A DNA stretch of 64,000 bases from Hippopus hippopus (GCA_946811185.2 OX328096.1:24555881-24619880), one strand, 5' to 3'; counted from the first letter of the stretch, positions 31,444 through 42,769 are shown. Numbers and translations: made by a program. The notes: generated from the sequence alone by a model not told the origin.

Positions 31444-31835
31444 GAGTACGTATTCACTAACCATTCTTAACTCTTTACCAAACGACAAAATGTTAGACTG
31501 GTCCATATTGAAAGCATTTGCAGACGACAAATTAAAAGTGTCTCAATTTATGAAAATTGGCTCTAAAAGGACAGAAAACCTTGTGGGAAAAGGAGAAAAT
31601 GCTGGTTACCAGCATTTTCTCCTTTTCCCACAAGGTTTTCAAAAGCTTTTCTTCTCAGGGTCGTGAAAACATTCGTGAGCATTCTTAGTCTTAGTCTCAA
31701 GAATTTTTCTGAATTTGGAAGTAACACAACCTCTGAATGGCTACACCATTCGGTTTAGCCAGTCAGAAGTTGTGTTACTTTCTAAATATAGAATAAGACC
31801 AAGAATGTTCTTAAGAACAGGTGGTGAGTACGGAC
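31444..31835. mobile_element. Family E MITE carrying a family A insertion
   Basis: TACGTATTCACTAACCATTC at the left; the right half after 31671 has ATTCTTAGTCTTAGTCTCAAG, CAACCTCTGAATGGCTACACC and GTGGTGAGTACGGACAC. A family A copy occupies 31467-31670, entered at the TTAA of CATTCTTAAG. Confidence 0.8.
31467..31670 (+). mobile_element. Family A MITE, 3' truncated, nested in family E
   Basis: TTAACTCTTTACCAAACGAC, intact hairpin, then stops after CTCAGGGTCGTGAAAAC. The GGTAAAGGGTTAA end is missing, so a deletion followed insertion. Confidence 0.8.
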
Positions 31836-32390
31836 ACAGAATGTCCTTCCTACAAATCAAACACTCTAAGCCTGCAGGACCTACGTCAGCGTTAAATTTC
31901 TGTTTGTTACCAGTCGGTGTGTATGTGTGTGTTGTTGCACCAGTATTTGTGTCTTTGTAAATGGATGCCTTGAGTTGTCTTTTCAGGGTGCTGAATTATG
32001 GAACAACCATTCATAGGCGTATATTGACAACTAACTCTTAGCGAGCTAAGTACATACTAAGGATTAGGCTGCGCGTAAAATGATATTTTTCAGGACAGTC
32101 TGGCTAAAAAAAAACCAATTATCAAAAAAAAAAAATGGGCGTTTTCCTTTAATTTGAAAGTGTTTATTATGTTAGAATGCTTTTAAAATGTGCATAAAAC
32201 AGATAGATAAAACCCTGAAGAGCAAGTTGATATCAAAGTTTAACTCCTTTAGAACACTTTAAAGCGTAAAAAAAGCATTGCATAGGAAATAACCAATGTC
32301 AGTGGCAACATGCATGCTAGTTTTCAAGTCGTCAAGTACATGACTGTATTTCTTTCGAATCGATTCTTCATTTATTTTTTCTCATACTAA

Positions 32391-32655
32391 ATGGCTTGCA
32401 ACACGCGAAAAGGGGCATTCGGACATTTACGTAAAGTGTCGTCACGGATCAGCCTGCGCAGTCCGCGCAGGCTAATCCGAGACGGCACTTTACGACTACA
32501 TTAGATTTTGTGCTACAGTAGACTTGCGCAAAACAGAAAATTACATAAAAACGGAAAGTGTCGTTTCGGATTAGCCTGGGCGGACTGCGCAGGCTGATCC
32601 GAGACAACACTTTACGCAAATGTCCAAATGCCCCCTTTTGCGTGTTGCAAGCTAA
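32391..32655. mobile_element. Family C MITE, second copy
   Basis: GGCTTGCAACACGCGAAAAG and its complement at the ends, with GGGGCATTCGGACATTT arms and two GC palindromes. About 90% like the copy at 20941. Confidence 0.85.
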
Positions 32656-32778
32656 ATCATATCGTAACCTTGGATTCTTTGCTCCAAACCAACCCAACAA
32701 CATCTTATCTCCATTATTCTTGTTTGTTTGCACGTGGTCTTGGTTTTCTTTTTATCTACAAATCTGTAAATGTCGCCG

Positions 32779-32779
32779 G

Positions 32780-32820
<41 letters not shown>

Positions 32821-32841
32821 TGTGTGTGGGGGGGGGGGGGA
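32779..32841 (+). repeat. (TG)n with adjoining G-run
   Basis: About 25 TG units broken by one TA, then twelve G. Microsatellite; translations of it are spurious. Confidence 0.95.
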
Positions 32842-33281
32842 AGGGGTTCGGGGGAAGGAGATAGTCATTTTCGAAAAATGCTTGATATATGGGGTTCTGT
32901 TTTTTTTGCAGTACATATCGTCAGATTAAGAGAGGGTTTTAGGGAAAGTCATTTTCGAAAAATACTGGATATGTACAGTTATTATTGTTGTTACTAATAA
33001 TAGAAAAGTCATTTATGAGCCTATATAAGGAAAGTCTCTAGTTCCTATAGTTCGATTTCTTTTCTCCAGACGTTGTTGAGAATAAAATAAACTCCTTGCC
33101 TCCTGAAATCCTCTTAAAATATGGCTTATCAACACGATACTGCGGTTTCACAGACGAACACACGTCAAAACATTGTGGTAAAAGCTAAAAACAGAAATGA
33201 GGTCTACGACAATTTCTCCTTTTATCGTGTTTTGTCGGTAACCGTTTTGTCGTGGGTCCGTTGAAAAAAAGAAAACTTACT

Positions 33282-33496
33282 TATCTTTTCACCCAACGAC
33301 AAATTCAAGGCTAGTGCAAATTGAAAGCATTCGCAGACGACGAATAGAATGTTGCTCAAAAGACAAAATTTGTGCTTGATAGGATAAAAAAAAAATTGCT
33401 GGATTCCAGCTTTTTCTGCTTTTCACACAATTTTTTTTAAGTCTTCTTTCTCAGGGTCGTTAAACTGGGGATTGTGTGGTTAACTGAAGGATTAAG
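33282..33496 (+). mobile_element. Family A MITE, diverged
   Basis: CTTTTCACCCAACGACAAATTC, ATTCGCAGACGACG, damaged hairpin, TTTCTCAGGGTCGTTAAACTGG and GTGTGGTTAACTGAAGG. Confidence 0.7.
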
Positions 33497-33589
33497 GGAA
33501 GTAATGATTTTAACACTTTGTAATACCCGAAAACGAGACAACTGGTGCTGAGGGCAGTCTTTAAAATGAACTTGATCCTTTACGTGTAA

Positions 33590-33727
33590 TTAACTCCATA
33601 CCGACCAATAAACATGCAGATTCGACCAAATTGAAAACTTTTTCAGAAGAAAAATTACAAGCATTTTCGCTCTTTCCCACGATATTTCCGACAGCTTTTT
33701 TTTCGGAATTGTCTAGTAAAGGGTTAA
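33590..33727 (+). mobile_element. Family A MITE, internally deleted
   Basis: TTAACTCCATACCGACCAAT to TTGTCTAGTAAAGGGTTAA, 138 bp, hairpin mostly lost. Confidence 0.7.
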
Positions 33728-33907
33728 GTAAAGTATTGTGATATCTTTGTTATTTGATTTCGTTTTTACCTTATTTTGTTATGTGTCATCGTTCAAATTT
33801 TGAATAGATACTTAGTCAATTTTTGTTGGGGAAATAAAATGTGTTTATGCTGTCAATGTTTCATAGTGTTATATTTGTTTGCAAATTGTTTGTTTGTTTG
33901 TTTTTTG

Positions 33908-34203
33908 TTTAACTCTGTTTTCAACATTATTTCAGTTACATTGTGAGTGCAAGTGCACCTATCTATGCTTTCCAGGATATTTTTTCACCAGCACTTCGCA
34001 CAATATTCCTCCCACTTTCCGAAACATATACTATAATTTTTTATACTGTGCCACATACTTTACCTGCGTTGAAACAATGATCAGCATTGAGAAAGGGATA
34101 AATTCTGTGTCGATCACCGTCATCAATCCTCGAAAAGAAATTGGCCGAGCCTGGGACTCGAACCACTTGATTTCAAGTCCTGTACGCTACCGGGGCTCGG
34201 CAT
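33908..34203 (-). repeat. tRNA-derived SINE, type 1
   Basis: Minus-strand copy: the tRNA-like head GCCGAGCCCCGGTAGCGTAC lies near 34200, then AGTGGTTCGAGTCCCAGG, the body AAACAATGATCAGC (complement) and the tail AATAATGTTGAAAACAGAG. Confidence 0.75.
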
Positions 34204-34215
34204 TGTTTTGCTTGT

Positions 34216-34300
34216 AACTCTTTTAGCGCCTTAGGTGAGAGCAGAGGCTTTAGCGGACAGCACAGTTCAAGATCAGAATGCACATACCGTCAGTATATTA
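34216..34300 (+). mobile_element. Family D MITE fragment
   Basis: AACTCTTTTAGCGCCTTAGG, TTTAGCGGACAGCACAGTTC and AAGATCAGAATGCACA. The second half of the hairpin is eroded. Confidence 0.55.
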
Positions 34301-34457
34301 AGTCAGGGCACTTCAGAGCCCAAGTCTTTACTGGGACACCGAGAAAAGACATTAACTGTCATCGAAATTTGACTGGAACGGTTGAAAGCAGGATTAAAGG
34401 ACATTCCAGTAAACAACCTTATCATGCAGTATATATACTTGTATCATACATGATATT

Positions 34458-34705
34458 TGAGCCACACTCTGGCAAAAGAGGGTTTAATGCATGCACGTGA
34501 TACATTATACCAAGCAATTCATTACATAGTGATGGATCCATAAAATCTATTTTGTCCAACAACCGGTAGACTGGTCCTTCAACATGCAGATTGACAAAGA
34601 GCAAAAAGTTTCGACCCAGGTCAGCCTGCGCGGACTGCGCAGACTGACCTAGGTCGATACTTTATGCAGATAAATTTAGTCCTCTTTTCACAGAGCATGG
34701 CTCAT
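34458..34705 (-). mobile_element. Family B MITE
   Basis: TGAGCCACACTCTGGCAAAA, AAGCAATTCATTACATAGTG, GGTAGACTGGTCCTTC, the GC palindrome (TCAGCCTGCGCGGACTGCG) and CACAGAGCATGGCTCATA. Confidence 0.85.
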
Positions 34706-34763
34706 ATCTATGTGACTTTTACTCCCAGGGCTTATCAGCCAATCGGATATACTGTGCCAATTG

Positions 34764-35033
34764 ATTAACCCTTTTCCTCGTATACAGGTGCCGTCTGACG
34801 CTTCTAAAATAAACGATATTCAACCTATATGCTGGTAAGCGTGACTCACTGACCTTTTACGGGCAGTGTGGATCAAGATCAAACTGCACAGAACGTGCAG
34901 TTTGATCTTTGATCTACACTGTCCGATAAGAACATATTTTTCCCGAAAAGGATACCTTTGAAATAGCCAAATTTTGTTTTTTTACTATCGGCTTTAAAAT
35001 TTCATTTCACTTATTTAGCAGGTTAATGGTTAA
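34764..35033 (+). mobile_element. Family D MITE, full length
   Basis: TTAACCCTTTTCCTCG, GCGTGACTCACTGACC, the hairpin GTGTGGATCAAGATCAAAC around ACAGAACGT, TTTACTATCGGCTTTAAAAT and TTAGCAGGTTAATGGTTAA. TTAA lies at both ends. Confidence 0.8.
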
Positions 35034-35469
35034 AATCAGTGGGACTTGTGAAGAGAAAATTCTGAACAGATAATTTCTCCATTTGTCAACTTGTTTGTTT
35101 CTTGGCAGACTGAACGACTGATCGTTGGTTTGTTTGCAGCTGGCCTTACTCGATCTAGACGGAGTCAAATCATTGCATATAGATTAATGGGTTCCATATA
35201 CATACATGTGTATATGCACCTTATAGCTTTAGGAGATTGTCGGACATAATGATTAATTAGTGACAGACTTCAGCTTGACTGATAAGATTAACCTAAAGTG
35301 GTCCAATATGGCTTGCGGGAAAAAAGATCAAGATCAGACTGCCCAGACGGTATTTTTCTTATTGGCTCAAGAAAAACCGTTTCATATTTTAGAGTTTGAC
35401 AGGCCAATTTGTTACTCAAAACGCCCAGTAAGATCTGTACCATCCAAAAGTCCAGTCAAACATACAAGG

Positions 35470-35720
35470 AGTCGTGCCCTAGCAAAAGGGACTTTAATGC
35501 ATCTCCGTGATACATGATTACAACCAATTCATCACAGTATTATGGATGCATGAAACCATTTTGTATAACAACAGACTGAATTATGAGGTACACTGGTCCT
35601 TTGAACTGCAGAAAGTTTACCAGTAGCGTAAAGTTTCGGCCCAGGTAAGCCTGCGCAGACTGTGCAGGTCGATACTTTTTGCAGATGCATTGAACCCCTT
35701 TGTATAGAGTATGGCTCATA
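35470..35720 (-). mobile_element. Family B MITE, internally damaged
   Basis: GCAAAAGGGACTTTAATGCA, TGAGGTACACTGGTCC, half of the GC palindrome (AAGCCTGCGCAGACTG) and AGAGTATGGCTCATA. Confidence 0.75.
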
Positions 35721-35763
35721 GGTCGATTGTATTGTTTTAGTCTCCGAAAAAGTTCGGGATAAA

Positions 35764-36118
35764 GGCCCAGTAAAGGCCAAAATATCAAAGCAGGTGTCAT
35801 AATACATTAAAATTTAAACCATACCATTTAAAAGTATGGAAAATATTGTGGAGATGACAGTCTGTTATCGTGTGGTCGGGCCATATGTTAGTCGCTGGCA
35901 GAAAAAAAAAAATTAAAATCAGGCAAAAAGTAAACAAAACTCACAGCTACCTGGCAGGTTTTAACCTAGTTTTGAAATCAATTTCTCTGTCAGCGACTAA
36001 CACTGTGACCGACCGTACAATGACAGATTTTCATCTTCACAATAATTTCCATACTTTTAAATGATATGGTATAAATTCAAATGCATTTAAACACCCGCTT
36101 TGTTTAAATTTGGCCTTT
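35764..36118. mobile_element. Family F MITE, second copy
   Basis: CCAGTAAAGGCCAAAATATC at the left and AAATTTGGCCTTTATTG at the right. Arms TTAAAAGTATGGAAAATATT and complement; TTAGTCGCTGGCAG against CTGTCAGCGACTAA. Confidence 0.75.
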
Positions 36119-36285
36119 ATTGTTACTGTAATATATGTATGTTTATAGGTTCCTGACATGAATACAAATATAAAACATTATGCGAAAAGGAGAAATTGCT
36201 CGTTGCGAGCAATTTCTCCTCTTACAACACTCTTTTGAATTGGTTGCTGCAAGGTGAGAAAAAGTCATCTGCAGTCAATTTATGT

Positions 36286-36481
36286 TAACCCGTATCCTGC
36301 TAAATAACTTAAAAGAAACTTTTTAACCGATATTAAAAAACCAAAATTTGGTTATTTAAAAGTTTTTTTTTTTGGGGGGGGGGATATCTGCTTATCGGAC
36401 AGTGTAGTTCCAAGATCAGACTGCATGTTCTGTGCAGTCTGATCTTGGAACTACACTGTCCGCAAAAGGCCACTGAGTTAA
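36286..36481 (-). mobile_element. Family D MITE, full length
   Basis: TTAACCCGTATCCTGCTAAAT to AAAAGGCCACTGAGTTAA. The hairpin around CATGTTCTGTG is nearly perfect. A G9 run is internal. Confidence 0.8.
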
Positions 36482-36743
36482 TCTTGAACATGCCTGCGGA
36501 AAACATCCTCCAATGTTATCAATTGCTAGTACTGTTTTGCATACAGAACCACTGTTGTTACTCGTGTACGCGTTATTACCAAAACGATGATGAGTTACAG
36601 AATTTCTTGGAATGTTCAACATCTGTTAATGGCTTATTATTATTGTTTTATCCGTGACGAGCTGCAGCTTCTCCCTTCTGGTTTTAGCTTCCGTTGGACC
36701 ATCGCCGCCGACGGTATTCGAAGCCAGACCTTTCGATTATAAA

Positions 36744-36963
36744 TGAGCAGCGCTCTGGCAAAAAGGGCTTTAATGCATCTTCATAATACATTATACCGAG
36801 CAAGTCATCATATAGCTATGAATCCATGAAATTTGTCTAATGACCGACTTAATTATGAGGTAGACTTGTCCTTTGACATGCAGAGAATTTAACCAGTAGC
36901 AAAAAGTTTCGACCCAGGCTAGCCTGGAGATGCATTTAAGCCTCTTTTCACAGGGTATGACTA
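36744..36963 (-). mobile_element. Family B MITE, core deleted
   Basis: TGAGCAGCGCTCTGGCAAAA to CACAGGGTATGACTA; the GC palindrome is reduced to AGGCTAGCCTGG. Confidence 0.75.
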
Positions 36964-37099
36964 AATTTAAACGCCTTACACAGTGAGGTCTGTCACTGCC
37001 CAATATATCATTGATTTACATTGAGAAGTTAGCCGTTTGATGTGTGATATAGTAGGCCTATCATGCACATATTACCCTCGGTATATGTATACCAGCCGG

Positions 37100-37295
37100 T
37101 GAATTTTTTAAACTTGCTTTCGCAGAAGACAAATTAAAATTGGAAGTAACAGCAACATTTGCCGATGAAACTGCACAAAACACTGCACACTGCACTGGGG
37201 AAAGGTTTCCAGCATTTTACTCCTTTTCCCACAATGATTTAAAAGCTTTCTCTGTCAGAGTCGTGATACCTCGGTACTGTTTGGTAAAGAGTTAA
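37100..37295 (+). mobile_element. Family A MITE, diverged
   Basis: CTTTCGCAGAAGACAAATTAA, CTCCTTTTCCCACAATG, TCAGAGTCGTGATACC and TTTGGTAAAGAGTTAA. Confidence 0.65.
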
Positions 37296-37384
37296 CTCTC
37301 TCTCTTTATCGAAGAAATAAATTTGATTTTTCATATGGCTTACATTGCAGACAAAGAGACCTCTCAAAGTTCAATTCAGAGCTT

Positions 37385-37445
37385 GTAGATCACAGATCAG
37401 ACGGCAACACATGTGCTGTCTGATCTTGATCTATGTCATCCACTA
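37385..37445. mobile_element. Family D hairpin core
   Basis: GTAGATCACAGATCAGACGG against GTCTGATCTTGATCTATGTC. Confidence 0.55.
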
Positions 37446-37727
37446 AAGGTAGTTAGTCCTATATCACAGTGAAACCCAATCATTTGAGCAACTGCTTTCA
37501 ATTTTGTCAAGTCATAGATATTATAGTCGTTAAAAGAGATAAAATTCGTCTGCTAACAGAGGGTTAAGCCTTCAAATACAATCTTAATTTTCGATAGTGT
37601 AACAGGTAGAATGAAAACAACTGTAAGATCTCATGTAAATAGCATTACAACCTATGCCAAGAGAAACCATTTATAATCCTAGGAAAACATAGATAATATA
37701 TATTTAACTCTTTCCGCGCCAACTGTA

Positions 37728-37991
37728 TGAGCCATGCTCTGAGAAAAGGGGGTCTAATTGCATCTGCAAAAAGTATCGACTCAGGTCAGCCTGCGCAGTC
37801 CGCGCAGGCTGACCTAAACCGAAACTTTTTGCTTTTGGTAAATTTTCTGCATGTCATAGGACTATCTACCTCATGATTTAATCGGTTATTAGACAAAGGG
37901 AATTTATGGATCCAGAATTATATGATGACGTGCTTGGTATAATTCATCATGGAGGTGCATTAAACCTCCCTTTTTGCCACAACATGGCTCA
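37728..37991 (+). mobile_element. Family B MITE, full length
   Basis: TGAGCCATGCTCTGAGAAAA to ACAACATGGCTCA. The 27-nt GC palindrome at 37786-37812 is perfect. Confidence 0.85.
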
Positions 37992-38091
37992 GTCAACTCG
38001 ACCTCTTTCGAATGGCTGAAAATACCGTCCAAATAGAAATTCGGAAAAAAATTTCATCCTGTATGCATGACTTTACAATCGGATGGTATAT

Positions 38092-38175
38092 ATCCAAAGT
38101 CAGATTATACGTTCTGTGCAGTCTGATCTTGAGCTATGTCTTACGCATAAGCCTCTGTTTTCGCTTAATGCGCTG
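38092..38175 (-). mobile_element. Family D fragment
   Basis: TATCCAAAGTCAGATTATACG, TGCAGTCTGATCTTGAGCT, ending in the TTTCGCTTAATGCGCTG segment. Confidence 0.55.
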
Positions 38176-38524
38176 AAGGGCTTTACCTTATCACTACAGC
38201 TATGGCTTAGGGATTATTTTACCCTTTTCCTGTTTCTGTAAAAATTCTAAATCTACAGATGCGAAAAAAACATCGCAAAGTTCACAAAGGACAATGCTTT
38301 GAAAGGAAGGAGATATTGCTTTTGGAAGAATGCAAAATATTATGGAAAAAATTGCTTGTTAAAAGGAATTGCTCCTTTCTCCTCCACGTTTTCAATCGTT
38401 GTGCAACTACAAAGGTGTAAAAAGTCGTTTGTTCAGTGATGACTTTCAAGCCTCCCCCCCCCCACCCCCACTCACACCCCGCCCCGACATAAACTCCTCT
38501 ACATGAAAACACAGGAGGGAGACG

Positions 38525-38782
38525 AGCACCTCTCTTATCCATGCTTTTCCCTGGAATTCTTTTCACCAGCACCTTGCACGATATTCTTTCCAAACTGCTT
38601 GCTGCTTTCCCACATAACCATCGTCGAAACAATGATCAGCGGTGAGAACAAGGAATCCTGTCGAACTGAATATCATCAATCCTCGGAAAGAAATTCGCCG
38701 AGCTGGGGATCTGAACCAGTGACCCGGCCTGGTTTCAAGTTTTGTACGCTACTTAGTGCGCTTCCGGGCTCGGCCCTTCCTT
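38525..38782 (-). repeat. tRNA-derived SINE, type 1
   Basis: Same body as 33908 (TTTTCACCAGCACCTTGCAC, CATCGTCGAAACAATGATCA) and a degraded tRNA-like head GCCGAGCCCGGAAGCGCAC on the minus strand. The (ATCA)n tail is missing. Confidence 0.7.
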
Positions 38783-38944
38783 TCAATGCTTATGCCGAGA
38801 CCCAGTGGCGCAGCTTTCTTTCTTAGGGTCTTCAAAACTCGGGATTGTGTGGTTACTTTAATGAACATTCCCATCCAATGGTTAAAATCCAAAGTTTGCG
38901 ATGTCAAATATCTTATTGTAGACTGAAAAATCTCACCGAACAGG

Positions 38945-39005
38945 GCAATCCGGATATAGATCAGATGGCATATTTGTGCATTCTGATCTTGATCTACACA
39001 TTGTG
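38945..39005. mobile_element. Family D hairpin core, diverged
   Basis: CCGGATATAGATCAGATGGC against GCATTCTGATCTTGATCTAC. Confidence 0.5.
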
Positions 39006-39041
39006 AGGGAGGGCAGTTAGGTGCGATCAGCAGCCTAGATT

Positions 39042-39270
39042 TTAACTCTTTACCAAACAACAAAAATTTAGACTATTCCAAATTGAAAGCATTTGCAGAC
39101 GACAAAATAAATGTGACTGAAAAATTGAAATTTGGTTTGGGAAGGGTAGAAAACATTGTGGAAAAAGGAGAAAATGCTGGTTACCAGCATTTTCTCCTTT
39201 TCCCACAATGTTTTCAAAAGGCCTTTTTCTCAGGGTCGTTAAAAGTCGGGATTGTGTGGTAAAGGGTTAA
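39042..39270 (+). mobile_element. Family A MITE, full length
   Basis: TTAACTCTTTACCAAACAAC to GTGTGGTAAAGGGTTAA; hairpin nearly perfect. One of the least diverged copies in the window. Confidence 0.88.
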
Positions 39271-39530
39271 AATAACATGTAGAGTAATGGGTGAAGAGCG
39301 CTAAGTAGAAGATTAGTTGCTTTTGTTGTCATAGCAGATCTAGATTAAGATCAGATTGCATGGAATTTGTAAAATCTAGATCTTTTTTTTACGTGACTTA
39401 AAATATCTAGAGCTATTCTAGCGCTATCCTGATACTATCTACGATCCAATCAACACGAGTCATGCTTTTATGCATCTGCAAAAAGTGTCGAACTAGGTCA
39501 GCCGGTGCGGACTGCTCAGGCTTGACCAAA

Positions 39531-39640
39531 CAAGCGGACGGTATAGATCCAAGATTAGACTGCACATCCTGTGTTGTCTGATCTTGAATTATGCCGTACT
39601 GCGAAAGCCCCTTTCAGTATCTATGGGGCTGAAAAGGTTA
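39531..39640 (-). mobile_element. Family D MITE, partial
   Basis: GCGGACGGTATAGATCCAAG, hairpin with CATCCTGTGT centre, ending AAAAGGTTAA. Confidence 0.6.
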
Positions 39641-39663
39641 ATTCTCTCAGCGCCATCTACATA

Positions 39664-39926
39664 TCAGCCATGCTTTGACAAAAGGGGGCTTAATGCATCT
39701 CCGTGATTCATTATACCAACCAAGCCATTACATATCTCTCGATCTATAAAATCCATTTCATCTAACAACAACCTGAATCACTGGGTAGAATGGTCCTTTA
39801 CTACGCAGAAAATTGACCCATAGCAAAAAGTATAGGCCCAGGTCAGCCTGTGCGGATTGCCCAGGCTGACCTGAGTCGATGCTTTTTGTACTTGTATTAA
39901 GCCCCCTTTTCACATAGCATGGCTCA
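39664..39926 (-). mobile_element. Family B MITE, full length
   Basis: TCAGCCATGCTTTGACAAAA to CACATAGCATGGCTCA; the GC palindrome is TCAGCCTGTGCGGATTGCCC with its mirror. Confidence 0.83.
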
Positions 39927-39931
39927 TATAT

Positions 39932-40161
39932 TTAAACTCTTTACCAAACGACAAAATTATAGACTGGTCCAAATTGACAGCATTTGCAGACGACAAAATA
40001 AATGTGACTGAAAAATTGAAATTTGGTTTGGGATGGGTAGAAGACATTGTTGGAAAAGGAGAAAATGCTGGTTACCAGCATTTTCTCCTTTTCCCACAGT
40101 GTCTTCAAAAGGCTTCTTTCTCAGGGTCGTTAAAAGTTGGGATTGTGTGGTAAAGAGTTAA
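39932..40161 (+). mobile_element. Family A MITE, full length
   Basis: TTAAACTCTTTACCAAACGAC to GTGTGGTAAAGAGTTAA. It abuts a family B copy on the left and another family A copy on the right. Confidence 0.88.
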
Positions 40162-40386
40162 ATCATCATCATAAGACGAAATTTTGGACTTGTCCAGATT
40201 GAAAGCGTTTGCCGACGACAAAATTAATGTGACTCAAAAATTCAAATTTGTTTTCGGAAGGATATAAAACGTTGTGGGAAAAGGAGAAAATGCTGGTTAC
40301 CAGCATTTTCGCCTTTTCCCACCATGTTTTCAAAAGGCCTCTTTTCTTAGGGTAGTTAAAACTATGGATTGTATGGTAAGAGTTAA
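40158..40386 (+). mobile_element. Family A MITE, tandem neighbour
   Basis: Shares the TTAA at 40158-40161 with the preceding copy; ATAAGACGAAATTTTGGAC, intact hairpin, ends TATGGTAAGAGTTAA. A third right-half copy follows at 40387-40552. Confidence 0.8.
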
Positions 40387-40552
40387 CGCCTTGTCAAAAC
40401 TTGAGTTTTGTCTTTGAAAGGATAGAAACCTCTGTGGGAAGAGGAAAAAACATGCTAGCTACCAGCACTTTTTTTAGTTTTCTCACAAAATTTTCAAAAG
40501 TCTCTTTCACCGGGGTCGGTAAAACACAGGCAGGAATGCTAGGTAAAGAGTT
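40387..40552 (+). mobile_element. Family A MITE, right half
   Basis: TTGAGTTTTGTCTTTGAAAGG, a diverged hairpin (CATGCTAGCTACCAGC), CCGGGGTCGGTAAAAC and CTAGGTAAAGAGTT. Confidence 0.65.
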
Positions 40553-40675
40553 CAACGCGATCACTTGTAACGACAGATAATACAGATCCTTGAAATTCGG
40601 AAAGATTTTTTTTTTTAGCTTATAGGCTTGACTAAACAAGCACACAGTACAGATCAAAGATCAGTACAGTTCAGG

Positions 40676-40857
40676 TCTCTATTCACAAACCATTCTTATG
40701 AACATTCTTTGTCTTATTCTAAAGAATATTCTAAATATAAAAGTAAAACAACTTCTGATTAGCTGAACCAAATGGTTTAACCAATCAGATGTTGATTTGC
40801 TTCCTTAATCTAGAAATAGAGTTTGACCGAAATGAAGAATGGTTGGTCAATACAGGT
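40676..40857. mobile_element. Family E MITE
   Basis: GTCTCTATTCACAAACCATTC to GAATGGTTGGTCAATACAGG; arms AACTTCTGATTAGCTGAACC and mirror. Confidence 0.8.
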
Positions 40858-40921
40858 CCCTCTGGTCTTGATCTATTTTGTCTGCAAAGGCCCATGTTTT
40901 CGCCTCTTTTGCAGGAAGGGT

Positions 40922-41147
40922 TTAATCTTTACAAAACAATCCCTGGTTTTAACAACCCTGGGGTAGTGGTCTTTTGAAAATACTGTGGGAAAAGCAGAAA
41001 ATACTGGTAACCAGCATTTTCTACTTTTCCCAAAATGTTTTCTACCCTGTTAATGAACTTTGGCTCATTTGTACCACTTTCAGATTTGTCTTCTGCAGAT
41101 ACTTTCAATTCGGAAGAATCTAAAATTTATCGATTGATAAAGGGTAA
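40922..41147 (-). mobile_element. Family A MITE, full length
   Basis: TTAATCTTTACAAAACAATCC to TCGATTGATAAAGGGTAAA with a good hairpin. Confidence 0.8.
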
Positions 41148-41407
41148 ATATAATGTGTTAATGAAAAGTGCCGACCAAGATAATACTGCTGGAACTATCT
41201 GATTCTTTGTCCACTTTCGTTGTCTGCGCATGTCATATTCTTTGAAGATAGAAAATGCCACCTAGCGGAAGATAATGTGTCCACTTTCTGTTAGCAGAGT
41301 GTCGAAAAATACAGGTTCTAGTTAGTACTCGTTACTTCCTGAAATTTTACAGATTTTCATCAGACGACTTTGATAAAACCTTGTCAAGTATGAATACTTT
41401 ATATGAA

Positions 41408-41626
41408 TTAACTCTTAACTTGCTGAATAACTTAAAAGAAACATTCAAGCCGATAGTTAAAACCTGAATTTGGCTATTTCTCAGTTTTTTTTTTGGGGGG
41501 GGGGGGGGGGAAGGGAGGATATGTCCTTATCGAACAGTATAGATCCAAGATCAGACTGCGCGTTATGTGCAGTCTGATATTGGTCTACCCTGTCCGCAAA
41601 AGTCCATCGAGTCGCGTTAGGGTTAA
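41408..41626 (-). mobile_element. Family D MITE, full length
   Basis: TTAACTCTTAACTTGCTGAAT to GTCGCGTTAGGGTTAA. The hairpin is around CGCGTTATGTGC. A G-run of 12 is internal. Confidence 0.78.
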
Positions 41627-41628
41627 CC

Positions 41629-41823
41629 TTAAACTCTTTAAAAAAAAAAAAAGATTTGTCTAACTTGAAAGTATTTGAAGAAGAAAAATTAAACATACCT
41701 TACATGATGCAAGTTTTTCTCTGAAAGGTTAGAAAACATTGTGAAAAAAGGAGAAAATGCTGGTTAGCATTCTCCTTCAGGATCGTTAAAAGTCGGGATT
41801 TTTTGTGTAAAAGGGATAATTAA
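41629..41823 (+). mobile_element. Family A MITE, core eroded
   Basis: TTAAACTCTTTAAAAAAAAAA, TTGTCTAACTTGAAAG, GTTAGAAAACATTGTG, then AGGATCGTTAAAAGTCGGG and GTGTAAAAGGGATAATTAA. Confidence 0.7.
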
Positions 41824-41875
41824 TGTAAGAGTAACTATGGCTACAGGAGCAATTCTAGAGTGGTTTATTGTAAAA

Positions 41876-41952
41876 AATCGTCTGAGGATTGGTCGTCTGA
41901 GGATTCCTCGTCTGTGGATATCTCGTCAGAGGATTCCTCGTCTGAGGATTGC
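41876..41952 (+). repeat. 15-bp tandem repeat (TCGTCTGAGGATTCC)
   Basis: Five imperfect units between a family A and a family B copy; CTCGTCTGTGGATAT is a variant unit. Confidence 0.8.
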
Positions 41953-42000
41953 CCGAAGTGTTTAGCACTACACTTGTATCATTTAAATCTGTCATACATT

Positions 42001-42235
42001 TGAGCCATACTCTGGCAAGAGCGGGTCAAATGCATCTCCGTGATGCATGATACCAAGCAAGTCATCATTCTGTATAATAGCCGATGGATCTTGAGGTAAA
42101 CTCATCCTTTGACATGCTGGAAACTGACAATAGCAAAAGGTATCGATCCAAGTCTGCCTGCGCGGACTGCGCAGGCTGACCTGGGTCGATCCTTTTTGCA
42201 TATGCAATAAGCCCCCTTTTCACAGAGCATAGCTC
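42001..42235 (-). mobile_element. Family B MITE
   Basis: TGAGCCATACTCTGGCAAGA to CACAGAGCATAGCTCA; GC palindrome TCTGCCTGCGCGGACTGCG with mirror. A G-run and GTGT tract follow. Confidence 0.83.
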
Positions 42236-42548
42236 ATTTTTTTTTGGGGGGGGGGGGGGAGTGTGTGTGTGTTTGTGGGGGTATAGTAGTATTTCAGTAC
42301 TCAACGACCTAAGAGTTACCAAAGTTTAGGTATGCCCTAAGCAGACCTATCTTTAACAATGTTTTCGTGTGTATCCAACCTTATTGACCTACAAGAATGA
42401 TTTCCAAGTCGTATGCGGCAAAACTTATTTTTTTTCAAAAGGTAATGAGGTGTGTATCTGTGTCAGTCGGGATGTAAGATAGCAAATGATATTTAAATGT
42501 ACGTATTTCATATATCATTGACTGAATAATGCTAACCACTTGCTCGTT

Positions 42549-42769
42549 TTAACCCTTTACCAGACGACAAAAGTTTAGCATTGTCCAAATTGAAAGCATT
42601 TGCAGACGACAATTTCAATGTGGCTCAAATGGTGCAATTTTCTTTAATAGGGTCGAAAACATTGTGAGAGAAGGAGAAAATGCTGCTTACCAGCATTTTC
42701 TCCTTTTCCCGCAACGTTTTCTAAAGGTTTCTTTCCCAGGGTCGTTAAAAGTCGGCATTGTGCGGTAAT
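42549..42769 (+). mobile_element. Family A MITE
   Basis: TTAACCCTTTACCAGACGAC to GGCATTGTGCGGTAA; intact hairpin. Confidence 0.82.

Noticed and set aside
32558..32997. ORFs with long CV runs
   Set aside because: They are the (TG)n microsatellite and the family C arm.
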